In this document: piece by piece, positions 8,079-10,000 of the stretch | Layout: every line of letters starts with the position of its first letter | Numbering within the stretch: the stretch's first letter is position 1 | Assembly (NCBI GenBank): GCA_020216985.1 | Contig: JAIWOH010000083.1 | Span: forward strand, 1-10,000 | DNA length: 10,000 bases | Direction: 5' to 3' | Source: Nitrospira sp. | Lineage (GTDB): Bacteria; Nitrospirota; Nitrospiria; Nitrospirales; Nitrospiraceae | Program-made: the position numbers and the translations under genes | Notes under the pieces: generated by a model | What the model was told of the DNA's origin: nothing | Database searches by the model: none | Seen by the model: only the letters and a program-made list of their open reading frames with translations

Positions 8079-8378
8079 GTGCATCCGATTCGAGCGTTTA
8101 GAATGATCGCATTGGCCGAGGGCACGTCGTTCGTCATCCTGCTTTTCATCGCCATGCCGCTGAAGTACCTGATGGGCCTACCCCTGGCCGTGAGGATCGT
8201 GGGATCGATCCACGGGATTTTGTTCCTGCTCTATGTCGCCAGGCTGGCCAAGCTCCGAACCGCTTATCAATGGGACAATAGATTTTGCTTCCAGGCCTTC
8301 ATCGCGTCGATCCTCCCCTTCGGCACGTTCGTCTTCGACAAGTACCTGCGCGAGAAGGAAACCGCCGCGCAGCGCTAG
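8079..8378 (+). CDS. DUF3817 family integral membrane protein
   Basis: This 99-residue inner-membrane protein matches the DUF3817 family, whose function is unknown. The family hallmarks are visible in order: ALAEGTSF (11-18), AMPLKY (25-30), GSIHGILFLLY (42-52) and PFGTFVFDKYL (80-90). Three hydrophobic segments can be drawn at about 16-34, 36-56 and 71-87, and the C terminus is charged (REKETAAQR). The start is taken as GTG at 8079, since family members usually have a short charged segment before the AEG motif. ATG at 8103 would remove it, and neither has a strong Shine-Dalgarno site. The gene stands alone, with a promoter-like sequence upstream and 279 nt before the next gene. Confidence 0.83.
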   Translation: MHPIRAFRMIALAEGTSFVILLFIAMPLKYLMGLPLAVRIVGSIHGILFLLYVARLAKLRTAYQWDNRFCFQAFIASILPFGTFVFDKYLREKETAAQR

Positions 8379-8557
8379 TCAAGGCTGAAAGCTGCCCTCT
8401 CGGCCTGCCCACTGGTATCCTGACAGACTGATGAGCAGCAACGCCGAGTCGTCTCGTTCTCTTAACTCTCCTCTCATTCTTTGCTGACGCAACAGTAACA
8501 GTCGCCGCCTAGGGTGCAGCCCGACGGTTCTCGAAGACCGCTCTTCCCCGTGCCGTG

Positions 8558-8581
8558 GCGTGCCATGGGGCCGTGGCATGC
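8558..8581. repeat. GC-rich hairpin, 8-bp stem
   Basis: GCGTGCCA and TGGCATGC pair over 8 positions (one G-T wobble) around an 8-nt loop. It sits 77 nt upstream of the phytase-like start and 180 nt after the DUF3817 stop. The absence of a T-run argues against a Rho-independent terminator. Confidence 0.35.
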
Positions 8582-8647
8582 GGCGGACGGTGGAGAGGAG
8601 GCTGTCCGGGAAATCTTTGCGTGATGCTCCACAACTTCTCAACGATC

Positions 8648-8657
8648 GGAGGGGAGG
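8648..8657 (+). promoter_or_regulatory. Strong ribosome binding site of the phytase-like gene
   Basis: GGAGG at 8648-8652 lies 5 nt before the ATG at 8658, and a second GGAGG directly abuts the ATG. This is the strongest Shine-Dalgarno site in the window and fixes the start, placing the signal peptide at the N terminus. Confidence 0.7.
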
Positions 8658-10000
8658 ATGAAGGTGTTGCGACAGGTGATGACGATAGTGACGGCAATGG
8701 GTATGCTCAGTACGGCGACCGTGTCGGGTGTTTCAGCCGCGCCGGAATTTGTGAACGGTCTCGCGTTGGACGGAGCGATGCTCGATCGAAGCGGCGGAAC
8801 GGACGCCAACACCGGCCGCGTCGGTTATTTCTCGGACCTCTACTATGACGCCAAGCGAAACCAGTGGTACGGCCTCTCCGACCGAGGCCCTGGCGGCGGC
8901 TCGCTGGATTACCAGACCCGCGTCCAGCGTTTTCGCTTGAAGGTCGATAAGAAAACCGGCGCGATCAGCGGGTTCAAAATCCTCAAGACCATCATCTTCA
9001 AGGATGAGTTCGGAAACCCATTGAACGGTCTGGCGCCGACTCCCCCCAGTGTCTTGGGCAACGCCTTCGATCCGGAAGGATTCGTGATCGATCCCCGTAA
9101 TGGCCATTTTTATGTGTCGGATGAATACGGCCCCTCCCTCTATGAATTCGACCGCAAGGGGCGCCGGGTTCGTTCGTTCGTCACTCCCGCCAATCTGACC
9201 CCCCGCAGCGCCGCCGGAATGCCCAACTATGCCGGCGACAGCGGCAATACAGCCGGCAAGAGATCGAACCGAGGGTTCGAAGGGTTGGCCATCAGTCCCG
9301 ATGGAACCTATGTCTACGCCATGTTGCAAAGCGCTATGTTGGATGAAGGGGGCAGCAACGGGGTGTGCCTTCGCCTGGTAAAATTCAGCACCGCCACCGG
9401 CACGGCCGTCTCGCAATATGCCTATCAGCTGGAAGGGGCCAGCCAAGGCCGCGGCGTGTCGGGTCTGGTGGCCATCAACGACCATGAGTTTCTTGTGCTC
9501 GAACGGAACAACCGAGGCATCGGCGTCGATGCCACTCTTTCGCCGCCGAACAAGAAACTGTTCCGCATCGACATGACAGGGGCCACCGATTACAGCCCTC
9601 CGGCTCCACCCTTCCCAGCCTCAGCCTGTCCCTCCGGAAAGGTCACCAAACAGCCGGTGCCCTTCTTGGATCTGACTGCCGACACCTTGCCGGAGCTTGG
9701 CAACAAGGTCCCCGAAAAGTGGGAAGGGCTGGCCGTCGGCCCACGCCTCAAGGACGGCAGCTATGTCTTGGTCGTCGGCACGGACAACGACTACAGTGTG
9801 ACGCAGAACAACAGCGGAACACAATTCGACGCGTACTTTCGGGTCAGTGACGCCGATCCCTGGGCGACCTCCATCCAATGTCCGCTCGGCCACACGACCG
9901 CCTGTTTCACAACGGCCGACGCCGCGGACGGCGTGATCAACGAGACGTTCGATCTGCCAGCCGACGGCAGTTACAAACTGCTTCCCGGCGTGTTGCACGC
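8658..10000 (+). CDS. Secreted phytase-like (esterase-like) beta-propeller protein, C terminus beyond right edge
   Basis: At least 447 residues are visible without a stop. The N terminus is a Sec signal peptide: basic MKVLRQ, a hydrophobic core to about residue 22, and likely cleavage after VSA (residue 27) or Ala28. The rest resembles the phytase-like domain family, a beta-propeller of exported proteins. It has GLSDRGPGGG (Asp75), DPEGF (138-142), SDEYGP (Asp155, Glu156), RGFEGLA (Glu208), LERNNRG (Glu282), KWEGLA (Glu356) and GTDNDY (Asp376, Asp378). The repeated acidic E-G-(F/L) signatures are typical metal- or phosphate-site positions in the family. The true substrate (phytate, another phosphoester or an ester) is not known. 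The protein would act in the periplasm or outside the cell. Two cysteines near residues 415 and 423 could form a disulphide. No co-directional partner is visible other than DUF3817 upstream. Confidence 0.85.
   Translation, partial: MKVLRQVMTIVTAMGMLSTATVSGVSAAPEFVNGLALDGAMLDRSGGTDANTGRVGYFSDLYYDAKRNQWYGLSDRGPGGGSLDYQTRVQRFRLKVDKKTGAISGFKILKTIIFKDEFGNPLNGLAPTPPSVLGNAFDPEGFVIDPRNGHFYVSDEYGPSLYEFDRKGRRVRSFVTPANLTPRSAAGMPNYAGDSGNTAGKRSNRGFEGLAISPDGTYVYAMLQSAMLDEGGSNGVCLRLVKFSTATGTAVSQYAYQLEGASQGRGVSGLVAINDHEFLVLERNNRGIGVDATLSPPNKKLFRIDMTGATDYSPPAPPFPASACPSGKVTKQPVPFLDLTADTLPELGNKVPEKWEGLAVGPRLKDGSYVLVVGTDNDYSVTQNNSGTQFDAYFRVSDADPWATSIQCPLGHTTACFTTADAADGVINETFDLPADGSYKLLPGVLH

Larger units (their letters stand above)
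8379..8657. other. 279-nt spacer without a convincing gene
   Basis: I see no supported gene, promoter or intrinsic terminator here. The left part includes a pyrimidine-rich run (about 8443-8482). The right part contains a GC-rich hairpin (8558-8581). The last bases hold the ribosome site of the following gene. Given its length it may carry regulatory sequence for the secreted phytase-like gene. Confidence 0.5.

Noticed and set aside
8430..8486. 18-codon frame (ATG AGC AGC to TGA) after DUF3817
   Set aside because: No ribosome site and a biased Ser-rich product; probably chance.
8733..9485. 250-residue minus-strand open frame
   Set aside because: It is antisense to the phytase-like gene, whose signal peptide, ribosome site and conserved motifs are clear.

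Overview
The window is GC-rich, gene-dense bacterial chromosome. The mix of genes (AddAB-type helicase-nuclease, saccharopine-dehydrogenase-like oxidoreductase, DUF3817 membrane protein, secreted phytase-like protein) and the codon style resemble Nitrospira-like Nitrospirota. That placement is an inference from general familiarity; nothing in the window proves it. I see no mobile element, tRNA, rRNA, CRISPR array or phage gene.

Left two thirds (1-6586, minus strand). This is a compact cluster read right to left: a small thioredoxin-fold protein (6320-6586), a 51-residue zinc-ribbon protein (6159-6314), an AddB-like PD-(D/E)XK nuclease with iron-sulphur-cluster cysteines (2899-6063), and an AddA-like UvrD/RecB-family helicase (2906 down to the left edge, incomplete). 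The addB and addA reading frames overlap by 8 nt, and the zinc-ribbon gene starts 5 nt after the thioredoxin-like stop, so translational coupling is likely at both junctions. AddB and AddA together would form the enzyme that resects double-strand breaks for RecA-dependent recombination. The two small proteins have no assigned role; a link to the complex is suggested only by position.

Middle (6674-7828, minus strand). A saccharopine-dehydrogenase-like Rossmann-fold protein lies upstream of that cluster, separated by 87 nt that may hold a promoter. Its own upstream region (7829-8078) is a 250-nt divergent spacer. The spacer carries a promoter-like pair for each direction and a perfect 7-bp inverted repeat in the predicted leader of the minus-strand gene.

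Right part (8079-10000, plus strand). A 99-residue DUF3817 membrane protein comes first. It is followed by a 279-nt spacer with no convincing gene, and then by a phytase-like (esterase-like) secreted beta-propeller protein with a clear signal peptide, which runs off the right edge.

No clearly unprecedented system is evident. The points most worth a second look are the two small cysteine-pair proteins placed in front of an iron-sulphur AddB, and the AddB N terminus that lacks a visible Walker A motif.
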